From positions 1 through 8,698 of the forward strand of contig JAAYZZ010000085.1 of NCBI GenBank assembly GCA_012514595.1: DNA of 8,698 bases, written 5' to 3'. The notes under the pieces are model-generated. The model was not told the DNA's origin, ran no database searches, and saw only the letters and a program-made list of their open reading frames with translations. The position numbers were made by a program, and so were the translations under genes. Source of the DNA: Elusimicrobiota bacterium. GTDB taxonomy: Bacteria > Omnitrophota > Gorgyraeia > Zapsychrales > Fredricksoniimonadaceae. The number at the start of each line of letters is the position of its first letter. The stretch's first letter is position 1. This document shows positions 1 through 6,187 of the stretch, piece by piece.

Positions 1-6
1 CTCGTA

Positions 7-390
7 TCAGGCAGTGTGGACATAAGGTCTGATCGCCTCGATGACGTCCGCAGGTTTATACGGTTTGGTGATATATCCCTTGAGGCCGGGGTTCACCTTA
101 TAGGCGGCCTTCCGGCTTTCCTCGGCCGCAGAGGCCGTGACCATAAAGACCGGGATCGCCGCTGTCTGCGGGACCTTGACAAGGGCGGACATCACATCGA
201 GCCCCGACATGTTCGGCATCTGATAGTCGAGGAAGATGACCGCAAGATCCGCCATGTTCTCTGCGACCATCTTGAGCCCCACCTCTCCGTTCTCCGCCAG
301 AAGGATCTCCTCCTGGATCCCGGCATTGGTAAGCGTCCGGGACAGGAGCTTGCGGTCCATGAGAGAATCGTCGACAATGAGGATCTTCAT
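7..390 (-). CDS. Stand-alone CheY-like response regulator receiver
   Basis: This 127-residue protein is a single receiver domain with no output domain, the usual length for CheY/Spo0F-type proteins. Such proteins take a phosphoryl group from a histidine kinase and signal by protein-protein contact in the cytoplasm. The acidic pair D7/D8 (IVDDS) that binds Mg2+, the phospho-acceptor D55 (FLDYQMP), the switch T85 (MVTAS), the aromatic Y106 and the invariant K109 (ITKPY) are all present, so it should be phosphorylatable. The ATG lies three bases after the stop of the glycine-zipper lipoprotein gene, so the two are probably co-transcribed; no strong Shine-Dalgarno is visible, which fits translational coupling. 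No cognate kinase or chemotaxis gene is in the window, so the pathway is unknown. The family call is very secure; the role is not. Confidence 0.95.
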   Translation of the reverse strand: MKILIVDDSLMDRKLLSRTLTNAGIQEEILLAENGEVGLKMVAENMADLAVIFLDYQMPNMSGLDVMSALVKVPQTAAIPVFMVTASAAEESRKAAYKVNPGLKGYITKPYKPADVIEAIRPYVHTA

Positions 391-393
391 GCG

Positions 394-618
394 TTATTTT
401 GTCTCGCTGTCATTCTCCATAGCATCGCCCGCCAGAGCGCCGCCCGCAGCCCCGACTGCGCCGCCGATCGCGGCCCCTTCCCAGCCATGACCGCTCTGGT
501 GCCCGATGATGGCCCCGATGCCGGCCCCGGCCAGACCGCCCACGGTCGCCCCCTTCTGAGTCCCCGTACATCCGATCAACGCGACAGAACAGACCAAAAG
601 AATCCCCAATTTCTTCAT
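394..618 (-). CDS. Small glycine-zipper lipoprotein
   Basis: This 74-residue protein begins with a lipoprotein signal peptide (MKKLGILLVCSVALIGC) whose lipobox cysteine is C17. The mature part is almost entirely Gly/Ala-rich, with GxxxG spacings in two blocks (about residues 27-40 and 49-64) and a short charged tail. This is the layout of the glycine-zipper (OsmB/SlyB/YMGG-like) families: two hairpin-forming helices that insert into or lie on the outer membrane. Members are often stress-induced and thought to stabilise the envelope. The start is supported by AAGGAG six bases upstream (625-630), and a promoter with a perfect TATAAT sits 41 bases upstream of the start. It is followed three bases later by the CheY-like gene. 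The exact function is not predictable from sequence. Confidence 0.85.
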   Translation of the reverse strand: MKKLGILLVCSVALIGCTGTQKGATVGGLAGAGIGAIIGHQSGHGWEGAAIGGAVGAAGGALAGDAMENDSETK

Positions 619-658
619 AACCGTCTCCTTTTTAAAAGATACTTATCTTCACTTTCTT

Positions 659-687
659 ATTATAGTCCGGCCGGGAACAAGGCCCAA
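659..687 (-). promoter_or_regulatory. Probable sigma-70-type promoter for the glycine-zipper/CheY unit
   Basis: Read on the minus strand, TTGGGC (682-687) is followed by a 17-base spacer and a perfect TATAAT (659-664). The -10 box and spacing are ideal and the -35 matches three of six bases. It lies between the COG3014-type gene stop and the glycine-zipper start, so this pair can be transcribed independently of the upstream operon. No convincing terminator separates the two units, so readthrough is also possible. Confidence 0.6.
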
Positions 688-714
688 GGATTTTCTGGGG
701 TTTTCAATAGAAAA

Positions 715-2091
715 TTACCGAATGGAACGGGTCATCACAAAACGGACCTCCCCCGAGCGGAGATCCAGCCTCCCGAGATCGACCTCCTCAAGACGCAGAC
801 CATCCGCAGATGCGGTCTCAAGCCGCAGATCAACCGGCCCCGGGTCCACGAAGACCCGCGCGATCCGGACCCGCGCCGGCAAGGCCTGCCAGCTCCGCAA
901 GTCGGCCTGCTCGGAAAAAAGATTGTAAAGGTTGCTCAAAAGCCCGAAGGCCTCCGCGGCCCAGGGGCCGTCATTCTTCTCGATATTCTCCTTCTGCTTG
1001 CGCTCGATGAAATACTTGAGCGCCGGCCTCAGGACCGCCTTGGCCAGGACCGCCGCCTTGCGCGACTCGAGGTCCCGGATCGCCAGGTCCTCGATATCCA
1101 GGCCATCCTCCGTCGGCACTACCCGCGTCCCCAACGAACCTGCGGCCGTGACCCGCGAGGAGGCCGTCTCGAAATACCGGCGGGCGAACAGGGGGAATGT
1201 GATCTTTGTAATGAACTCCTTCTCGATCGGGACCGGGATCACGGACGCGGTCTTGATCGGCGCGTGCCCCAGAAGATGCACAACGATCACCTGGGCCTTC
1301 CCCTCGGGGATGGCCGCGACCGGGCCCCACCCGCGAACAGCCGAAAGAGCCTCGGCATCCCCGAACCGCGCGGCCAGCTCCGCCATGTTCTCCTTAAGGA
1401 TCGTCGGCAAGGACGCTTCAGGATCATACGCCCGGTAAAGCGCAACCGCCTCCTTGTACCACAAAAGCGCCTCGGCCTTGTCCTCCAGGGTCCCCCCGGC
1501 CTCGAACAGAAGCCCCATGAAGAACCGGACGAAGCCATTATCCTCGAAATGGGCCCGTTTGAACTTTCGTGAAAGGTCCGCGACCACCTGATACTTGGAC
1601 GCCAGGTCACGCGCCTCGACCAGCGCCTCGTTGAGGTCCCCCATGGCCAGAAAATTCAGGGCCTGGAAAAAATTGATAAGCACATATTCATGATCCGCCC
1701 CGCGATAAGGAACGGCATAATCGTTCACGGCCCAGCTCAGGGCCTCCCGGCTCAAGGACCTTGTGTATAATTCCCTGAACCTCTGCTTGGCCTTCTCGAA
1801 ACTGCGGACACTCTCCTGATATTTTCCGGCGTAGAACTCGACCATCCCCCGGTCCAGATAGTACAAAAGATAATTCCCCTCGCCGTAATGCGACCGCGGC
1901 TCCTCCATCAGGCGCGCGGCCATCTCCGCACGGCCGGACACGACCAGGCTGCTCACCTGGGACGGATGGATGGTGGCCCCGCTTCCGCTCATGACCGCGC
2001 ATGAAGAAAGCCCCGCGCACAGAACGCTCAAAAAAAGAAGGGAACGCACAAAGGCGTTCCCTGAAAAGAAAGGAGGCAACATGGTCCTCAC
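715..2091 (-). CDS. COG3014-type TPR-like lipoprotein
   Basis: This 458-residue protein has a signal peptide ending in a lipobox (AGLSSC, C31). The region at about residues 70-185 is helical and TPR-like (LDRGMVEFYAGKYQESVRSF, then a segment around INFFQALNFLAMGDLNEALV). The ELYTRSLS, NDYAVPYRG and EALVEAR signatures match what I know of the uncharacterised COG3014 family. The C-terminal half has that family's GHAPIK and DLRSWQALPARV elements. The function is unknown; family members are often found beside lpoB in proteobacteria, as here, which suggests a role in envelope or peptidoglycan synthesis. The GTG start overlaps the LpoB stop by four bases (GTGA), implying translational coupling. An ATG three codons in, preceded by GAGG, is an alternative start and gives the same signal peptide. 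Family call fairly secure, role inferred. Confidence 0.85.
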   Translation of the reverse strand: MRTMLPPFFSGNAFVRSLLFLSVLCAGLSSCAVMSGSGATIHPSQVSSLVVSGRAEMAARLMEEPRSHYGEGNYLLYYLDRGMVEFYAGKYQESVRSFEKAKQRFRELYTRSLSREALSWAVNDYAVPYRGADHEYVLINFFQALNFLAMGDLNEALVEARDLASKYQVVADLSRKFKRAHFEDNGFVRFFMGLLFEAGGTLEDKAEALLWYKEAVALYRAYDPEASLPTILKENMAELAARFGDAEALSAVRGWGPVAAIPEGKAQVIVVHLLGHAPIKTASVIPVPIEKEFITKITFPLFARRYFETASSRVTAAGSLGTRVVPTEDGLDIEDLAIRDLESRKAAVLAKAVLRPALKYFIERKQKENIEKNDGPWAAEAFGLLSNLYNLFSEQADLRSWQALPARVRIARVFVDPGPVDLRLETASADGLRLEEVDLGRLDLRSGEVRFVMTRSIR

Positions 2092-2684
2092 ATCGAATAC
2101 TGCGGCCGTTTGACCAGTTTCTTGATCTTCTTCTGTCCGACCCAGACCTTTTCGTTCGTCGAGAGCGCGACCAGTTCCAGATTCACCTGAAAGAGGATCG
2201 CATACTGGCCCCGGGTCTCATCCTTGACGGAATTGATCGTGCCCTGGAGCATGAAATCCGCGCCCGTCTCGTTCACAAGCTGCGCCCGCGTCTCGACCCG
2301 GGCATTCGTCTGCTGGTCCGCGCGTTCCTCCCGGACCTCGCTGCGGGCGGTCTTGTCCGCCACGAAACGAACCTTCCCGGAATTGACCAGCGCCTGCTCC
2401 AGATCCTCGACGAACACCGCGGAGTCCACATGCTCATGGCTGCGGTTCACCACGCTCCCGACGATCACGACGGGATCCCGGCCCGCGTCCTTGTTGAAGG
2501 TGCCCAGCCACGGGCCGTTGAGACACAACGCGATGATCTCCTCCGCCGCCATACGCGCATCGGTATCATTCCACCGTCCGGAGAGATCGATGACCTCCGA
2601 CGGCTCTTTACGAATGACCTTGGTCGAACACCCGGCGGTGAACAAAAGGCACAGCACACACAAACTACCAAGAAAAGTCTTCAT
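2088..2684 (-). CDS. lpoB: LpoB-like penicillin-binding protein activator lipoprotein
   Basis: This 198-residue lipoprotein has a signal peptide (MKTFLGSLCVLCLLFTAGC, lipobox cysteine C19). In E. coli, LpoB is an outer-membrane lipoprotein that reaches through the periplasm to stimulate the peptidoglycan synthase PBP1b. Family hallmarks in order are the SGRWNDTDARMAAEEII helix, PVVIVGSVVNRSHEHVDSAV, LEQALVNSGKVRFVAD, GADFMLQGTINSV and NEKVWVGQKKIKKLVKR, which together form the CsgG-like alpha/beta fold. The frame stays open upstream to 2840, but that part overlaps the SPOR gene and is Arg-rich; the chosen ATG has AAAGGA six bases upstream and a signal peptide, so it is clearly the start. It follows the SPOR gene by ten bases and overlaps the COG3014-type gene by four. 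Outside Enterobacteria the partner synthase is not established, so the symbol denotes family only. Confidence 0.88.
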   Translation of the reverse strand: MKTFLGSLCVLCLLFTAGCSTKVIRKEPSEVIDLSGRWNDTDARMAAEEIIALCLNGPWLGTFNKDAGRDPVVIVGSVVNRSHEHVDSAVFVEDLEQALVNSGKVRFVADKTARSEVREERADQQTNARVETRAQLVNETGADFMLQGTINSVKDETRGQYAILFQVNLELVALSTNEKVWVGQKKIKKLVKRPQYSM

Positions 2685-2690
2685 ATTCTT

Positions 2691-2696
2691 TCCTTT
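2691..2696 (-). promoter_or_regulatory. Ribosome binding site fixing the LpoB start
   Basis: AAAGGA on the minus strand lies six bases before the ATG at 2684 and overlaps the TAA stop of the SPOR gene. It decides against the longer in-frame start at 2840. Confidence 0.8.
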
Positions 2697-3162
2697 ATTC
2701 GGAGACAATGATGCCGCTCTGAAAATCTTCCTTGATCTTCTCCAGGGTCTCCTGGGCCTCGCCTTCATTCGAGAACGGCCCGACCCTGACGCGATGGAAG
2801 ACCCCCCGCACGCCCAGATCGCTGACCATGATGTAGGCATTCTCGTATCCCGCGTCCTTCAGACGGGCAAAAGAGGTCTGCGCCCGATCCTCGTCCTTGA
2901 AGGAGTAGACCTGGACGGCAAAACGCTCATTCACGGGGATCTGCTGGGGCGGCATGACGATGGCCTCGTGCGCCCGAAAGGCACCGGCCTCGGACTGGTC
3001 GGACTCGGAATGGGCCGGCTTGAGCATCGGATCGGATGTGGCCCCCTGCGTCGTATCCTGGACACCCGGACGGTCCTTCTGGAAGGCTAGGACACCCAGA
3101 ACGATCGCAACAACGATCAGGATCCAGATGGGCCATGCCCCTTTCATTTGACCAGCAGCCAT
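2695..3162 (-). CDS. Membrane-anchored SPOR-domain protein
   Basis: This 155-residue protein has a short cytoplasmic N-terminus, one transmembrane helix (about residues 10-27, WPIWILIVVAIVLGVLAF), a low-complexity polar linker (about 30-78) and a C-terminal SPOR domain (about 79-155). The SPOR signatures are RFAVQVYSFKDEDRAQ, a mid-domain LKDAGYENAY and VFHRVRVGPFSNEGEAQETL. SPOR domains bind denuded glycan strands at septa and other remodelling sites, and the type II layout resembles FtsN/DedD-like periplasmic proteins, though it is too short to be called FtsN. The start is supported by AAGGAGG six bases upstream (3169-3175). It opens an operon with the LpoB-like and COG3014-type genes, which strengthens a role in peptidoglycan synthesis or division. 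The specific function is inferred. Confidence 0.92.
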   Translation of the reverse strand: MAAGQMKGAWPIWILIVVAIVLGVLAFQKDRPGVQDTTQGATSDPMLKPAHSESDQSEAGAFRAHEAIVMPPQQIPVNERFAVQVYSFKDEDRAQTSFARLKDAGYENAYIMVSDLGVRGVFHRVRVGPFSNEGEAQETLEKIKEDFQSGIIVSE

Positions 3163-3201
3163 GGATGTCCTCCTTTTATTGAGAGCTTTTAAAGTGTCCG
3201 T

Positions 3202-3230
3202 ATTCTATCTGTTTTGTTTTCTATCGACAA
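3202..3230 (-). promoter_or_regulatory. Probable sigma-70-type promoter for the SPOR-LpoB-COG3014 operon
   Basis: On the minus strand TTGTCG (3225-3230) is followed by a 17-base A-rich spacer and TAGAAT (3202-3207), matching four of six and five of six consensus bases. The -10 box is about 40 bases upstream of the SPOR start, in an AT-rich island within GC-rich DNA. It lies just past the terminator-like hairpin of the exonuclease gene, so the two operons look separate. Confidence 0.65.
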
Positions 3231-3231
3231 C

Positions 3232-3272
3232 AAAAATATGGCGGTCCCCGGAGCCTTCTCTTCAGGCCCCGG
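3232..3272 (-). terminator. Terminator-like hairpin overlapping the exonuclease stop codon
   Basis: On the minus strand CCGGGGCCT (3264-3272) can pair with AGGCTCCGG (3248-3256) in a nine-pair stem with one G-U wobble and a seven-base loop. The TGA stop of the exonuclease gene (3262-3264) falls at the loop edge. A run of five T follows at 3232-3236, about a dozen bases after the stem, so the U-tract is not adjacent as in an ideal intrinsic terminator. It is plausible as a weak terminator or a 3'-end stabilising hairpin. Confidence 0.5.
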
Positions 3273-4056
3273 CCGCATCAGGCGGCGTATAGACCGGGAA
3301 CTGCCCTTTGAGCGCCTTCTGAACGAGGGTCTTGACGTCCTCGCTGAAATCCTTCGAGAGGATCCACTCCAGATACCCCGGATCCTTGCGCGCGATCTCC
3401 CGCAGGCTCTCGCGCTTGGCGTACTTGCCGAACATCATATAGAGCTCGCCGTTCCACCAGCGGAATTTCCGGTCGCCGTCATAGAATTCCGAGCGCTCGA
3501 CGTAGTTGAAACGGGCCAGGGACTCGACGCTGTCGTCCCCCTCGCCGTAACGGGCGACCTGGGCCTCGAGAACTTCGAGCGTGGCCGCCGTATCCGCGAG
3601 CGCCGAATGGGCCCCCTCGAGGGGTCGCTGGCAGTAATAATCATACGCGGCGGAAAGGTCCCGTTTGGCATTCAGATGGAACACCTTCTGCGCGTCATAG
3701 ACCATCCGGGTGCCGGCAAAGAAACTCTCCCCGGCATCGCGCACCTCGCGCTCCAAAAGCGGCAGGTCGAACCGGTCGACGTTGAACCCTCCGACATCCG
3801 CATCCCCGATGAAGGCCACGACCTCCTTGACGATGTTCTTGAACAGAGGGGCCTCCTTCACATCCTCCTCGCGGATCCCGGTCAGATCCTGCACGACCCT
3901 GGGGATCGGCATCGCCGGATTCACCCGTTTGTGATAGGTCTCTTTCTCGCCGGAAGGCAGGACCTTGATCATGGCAATCTCGATGATCCGGTCCTTCTCG
4001 ATCCACGTTCCGGTCGTCTCCAGGTCCAGAACAACAAGAGGGCGCGTCACCTTCAT
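3262..4056 (-). CDS. DnaQ/ExoX-like DEDDh 3'-5' exonuclease
   Basis: This 264-residue cytoplasmic protein belongs to the RNase T/DnaQ superfamily, which removes nucleotides from 3' ends of DNA or RNA using two metal ions. The Exo I motif is VVLDLETTG (D11, E13). Exo II is GGFNVDRFDLPLL (D97). Exo III is GAHSALADT with H150 and D155, so it is the DEDDh type and all catalytic residues are intact. The C-terminus (about 208-254, with KYAKRESLREIA and DPGYLEWIL) looks like the ExoX-like C-terminal module, which argues for a free-standing nuclease rather than a polymerase III epsilon subunit. The ATG overlaps the stop of the upstream unknown gene by four bases (ATGA), implying translational coupling. 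The natural substrate cannot be told from sequence. Confidence 0.92.
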   Translation of the reverse strand: MKVTRPLVVLDLETTGTWIEKDRIIEIAMIKVLPSGEKETYHKRVNPAMPIPRVVQDLTGIREEDVKEAPLFKNIVKEVVAFIGDADVGGFNVDRFDLPLLEREVRDAGESFFAGTRMVYDAQKVFHLNAKRDLSAAYDYYCQRPLEGAHSALADTAATLEVLEAQVARYGEGDDSVESLARFNYVERSEFYDGDRKFRWWNGELYMMFGKYAKRESLREIARKDPGYLEWILSKDFSEDVKTLVQKALKGQFPVYTPPDAAGA

Positions 4057-4703
4057 AGCAGTCCCTCCAGTTCCTTGGCCAACCCCTCGGTCTTCTGGAC
4101 GATATCCGCCTTGACGAGCTTGAGCGTCTGGGCATCCTTGTGGAAGGAGCGGATGGCGTTGAGGATCCTGCGGATCGCCGCGATGCTGCGCTTCTCACGC
4201 TCCTCGTCGGGATCAACGACCTTTCGCTCCTTGATCAGCGCGGTCAGGTCCTTGCGGACCAAGGCGGCGCTCTTACCCTTGTCCACGACCTGGCGTCGGA
4301 TCTCCGCGTAATCCTGCTTGGTCAATTCCTTCTTGCCGCGGGCAAGCCTCAGGACATGAAAGGCGTCCATCTCCGGAAGGCTCGCCGGAGCGGTCGCCTC
4401 CACCGTCTCTTTCTTGAGATACTGCGGCTCCTGCTGTTCGATGAAACAGTAGGTCTTGACCAGCTTGAGCGCCATGGACTTCTTGAGCCCCAGCTCCCGC
4501 TCGGCGTAATCTGCGAACTTCTCATACCCCCAGTATTCGTAGAGCTTGTCGCGCCAGATGGAATAGAGCGGCTGGGCCAGCTCCATCCAGGCGGTACGAA
4601 AAGACCTCGTACCGGACTCGGCCCGTCCGCGCAGTTCCTTGCTCGTCGGATTATCCAAAGTTTTCAGCTTGCTGATACGTTCTTCATGGACGAGAACAGA
4701 CAT
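4053..4703 (-). CDS. Uncharacterised helical protein coupled to the exonuclease
   Basis: I do not recognise this 216-residue protein. It has no signal peptide or membrane segment and is charged and almost wholly helical. Residues about 50-90 (W50, a WGYEKFADYAERELGLKKS block, then LKLVKTYCFIEQ) look like a helix-turn-helix-type region resembling those of ParB-like or plasmid/phage regulatory proteins. The middle (about 108-155) has LPEMDAFHVLRLARGKKELT and EIRRQVVDKGKSAA, and the C-terminal third (165-216) is probably coiled coil. The frame is open to 4799, but that stretch overlaps the kinase gene; the ATG at 4703, with AAGGAG nine bases upstream, is the better start. It lies 20 bases after the kinase gene and shares ATGA with the exonuclease gene. 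The tight coupling suggests a nucleic-acid-related role as partner of the nuclease; that is inference. Confidence 0.75.
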   Translation of the reverse strand: MSVLVHEERISKLKTLDNPTSKELRGRAESGTRSFRTAWMELAQPLYSIWRDKLYEYWGYEKFADYAERELGLKKSMALKLVKTYCFIEQQEPQYLKKETVEATAPASLPEMDAFHVLRLARGKKELTKQDYAEIRRQVVDKGKSAALVRKDLTALIKERKVVDPDEEREKRSIAAIRRILNAIRSFHKDAQTLKLVKADIVQKTEGLAKELEGLL

Positions 4704-4712
4704 GGTCCTTTT

Positions 4713-4718
4713 CTCCTT
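4713..4718 (-). promoter_or_regulatory. Ribosome binding site fixing the start of the unknown gene
   Basis: AAGGAG on the minus strand lies nine bases upstream of the ATG at 4703, in the gap after the kinase stop. It favours this start over the upstream in-frame ATG at 4799, which lies within the kinase gene. Confidence 0.7.
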
Positions 4719-4723
4719 CACGT

Positions 4724-5653
4724 TCAAACAGGGATCCCCTTGACCTCGATCGACCGCCGGGCCCGGCGGACATCTTTCAGCGCGATCCGGCCCGGACACC
4801 GGGCACGGAGATTGGCCTGACCGCAGGCTGCAGACCAGATGAAAGCCTCACGCTCCCCGACGCCACGCAAAAGTCCATCGACCAGACCGGCCAGGGCCGC
4901 ATCCCCGCACCCCACAGAAAACCCTTCAAGCGGCAGCCCGCGGACATGCACAGCCCCGAAAGGACCGGCCGCGATCATGCCCTCGGCCCCCAGGGTCACG
5001 GCCGCGATCTGTACACCAGATCGAAGAAGGGCTCGCAACGCCCCGGGCCAAGCGGAAGGCCCGGAGATGCACACCCCCAAAAGCCCCTCGGCTTCGGCCC
5101 TGTTGATCTTGACGCCAAAGGGACGGGCCCGTATTCCCCGACGAAGAGCCTCGCCGCTGGCATCCAGGAACGCCGGGACGCCGCGCGTCCGGGCCATCGT
5201 GATCATCGCGGCATAAATGTCGACCGGAAGGCCCGGCGGAAGACTGCCCGAAAGGAGCAACGCCCTCACACGCGAAATCCGTTCTCTGGCGGCCCAAAGA
5301 ACGTGTCCGCCCGTCGCCCGCGCAACAGGCCGCGAGACCCCCAGGATCCGGCGTTCTTTCTCCCGCTCAACAACCGTTGTATGGACCCGGACCGGGACCC
5401 CGGAAGGCACGGGCCAGACACAAAGACCTTCGTCCCTGGCCGCGGCCAGGAAGCGGGGACCATTCCTCCCGCCGCACAAGACCATCGCCTCCGCACGGCA
5501 CGACAGGGCCTGAAGGGCACGCGCCACATTGACGCCTTTTCCTCCGGCGGAGGATATCCAGGCTCCTGTCAGGGGATCCCCGACCCGAGAGGCCGGGGAC
5601 AAAAAGACGGTCTCATCCCAGGCGGGATGAAGGGTCACGGTCAGAATGGACAT
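4724..5653 (-). CDS. PfkB-family sugar (phosphate) kinase, 1-phosphofructokinase-like
   Basis: This 309-residue cytoplasmic kinase is normal length for the 1-phosphofructokinase/tagatose-6-phosphate kinase branch of PfkB (ribokinase superfamily), which transfers phosphate from ATP to a sugar phosphate. In order: TVTLHPAWDETV at the N-terminus (family TLNPAxD), the GGKGVNVARAL sugar-binding motif (37-47), GSLPPG (136-141), FLDASGEAL (162-170), the KIN segment (182-184) where relatives usually have KPN, and the signature VGCGDAALAG with catalytic base D251. The family consensus there is GAGD, so residue 249 is Cys instead of Ala. The ATG is 16 bases after the PG-binding lipoprotein stop; the only SD-like AAGG is about 14 bases upstream, so initiation may be coupled. 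Its place among envelope genes is unusual. The kinase call is firm; the substrate is not determined. Confidence 0.87.
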   Translation of the reverse strand: MSILTVTLHPAWDETVFLSPASRVGDPLTGAWISSAGGKGVNVARALQALSCRAEAMVLCGGRNGPRFLAAARDEGLCVWPVPSGVPVRVHTTVVEREKERRILGVSRPVARATGGHVLWAARERISRVRALLLSGSLPPGLPVDIYAAMITMARTRGVPAFLDASGEALRRGIRARPFGVKINRAEAEGLLGVCISGPSAWPGALRALLRSGVQIAAVTLGAEGMIAAGPFGAVHVRGLPLEGFSVGCGDAALAGLVDGLLRGVGEREAFIWSAACGQANLRARCPGRIALKDVRRARRSIEVKGIPV

Positions 5654-5669
5654 CGGAAAGGGCCGGACC

Positions 5670-6155
5670 TTATTGGTCGAGATAGGTCTTCATCTCCGAC
5701 CAGGTCTTCTTACCGACAATCCCGTCCGCGGTCAGCCCGTGCTGCTTCTGGAAGGCCGCGATCGCGTTCTTGGTGCGGGGACCGATCTTCCCGTCGATCG
5801 CGCCCTCATAGAATCCGGCGTTCTTGAGCGCCTTCTGCACGGTCTTGACCTCCACCGCGACCCGGATGATCCCATCGCTATCACCCAAAGACTTTCCGGT
5901 CGAGATATCCTTGTCCGGCTTGATCTCCAGGGCCGGCGCAACAGGCTCGACCACGGTCTCCGTCTCAAGGGCGGCGGCCATTTCCTTGACATCATACTTG
6001 ATGTCGACCAGTTCCTTTTCCTGATCGTCGACACGCTGCTCGAGGCTCAAGACCCGTCCCTGAAGCTCCGCGACCGCGCTCGGCTTCTGCGACGAGACCG
6101 CGCATCCGGACAACAACAGAACCACTCCCACGACGACGATCGCACGATAGACCAC
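5670..6155 (-). CDS. Coiled-coil lipoprotein with PG_binding_1 domain
   Basis: This 161-residue protein starts with a signal peptide ending in a lipobox (VVLLLSGC, C18). A predicted coiled coil follows (about 28-63, ELQGRVLSLEQRVDDQEKEL with heptad hydrophobics), then an acidic, Pro-containing linker, and a C-terminal peptidoglycan-binding domain (about 97-161). The domain signatures are VKTVQKALKNAGFYEG, AIDGKIGPRTKNAIAAFQ and ADGIVGKKTW, the classic three-helix PG_binding_1 fold. No catalytic domain is attached, so it probably tethers the membrane to peptidoglycan or presents the coiled coil for oligomerisation, in the manner of Pal or CpoB-like proteins. The start is GTG, chosen because AAGGAGG lies five bases upstream and the signal peptide begins there. 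It follows the beta-rich lipoprotein gene by 32 bases and precedes the kinase gene by 16. Confidence 0.92.
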   Translation of the reverse strand: MVYRAIVVVGVVLLLSGCAVSSQKPSAVAELQGRVLSLEQRVDDQEKELVDIKYDVKEMAAALETETVVEPVAPALEIKPDKDISTGKSLGDSDGIIRVAVEVKTVQKALKNAGFYEGAIDGKIGPRTKNAIAAFQKQHGLTADGIVGKKTWSEMKTYLDQ

Positions 6156-6160
6156 AGCCC

Positions 6161-6167
6161 CCTCCTT
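6161..6167 (-). promoter_or_regulatory. Strong ribosome binding site for the GTG-started lipoprotein
   Basis: A full AAGGAGG on the minus strand sits five bases before GTG at 6155. It is the deciding evidence for a GTG start, because no in-frame ATG allows a complete signal peptide. Confidence 0.8.
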
Positions 6168-6187
6168 GTTATATATGAAAACCTTTT

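Noticed and set aside
670..714. Possible terminator after the COG3014-type gene
   Set aside because: The CCCCAG/CTTGGG pairing is short with an internal mismatch, and no T-run follows. The stretch is better explained by the -35 region of the next promoter.
16..1572. Long open frame of 518 codons on the plus strand
   Set aside because: It runs antisense to three well-supported genes, has no Shine-Dalgarno, and its product is Arg/Pro/Asp-rich with no recognisable domain; it is a by-product of GC-rich codon use.
2685..2840. N-terminal extension of the LpoB-like protein to 2840
   Set aside because: It overlaps the SPOR domain coding region, is Arg/Ser-rich out-of-frame sequence, and would bury the lipoprotein signal peptide.
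3214..4311. Plus-strand open frame of 365 codons
   Set aside because: It is antisense to the exonuclease gene, whose catalytic motifs are intact, and to the coupled unknown gene. The composition is biased and no motif is visible.
4704..4799. N-terminal extension of the unknown helical protein to 4799
   Set aside because: It overlaps the end of the kinase gene, while the internal ATG has a good ribosome binding site in the intergenic gap.
4946..5827. Plus-strand open frame of 293 codons
   Set aside because: It is antisense to the PfkB kinase gene, with Arg/Gly/Pro-rich low-complexity translation and no start signal.
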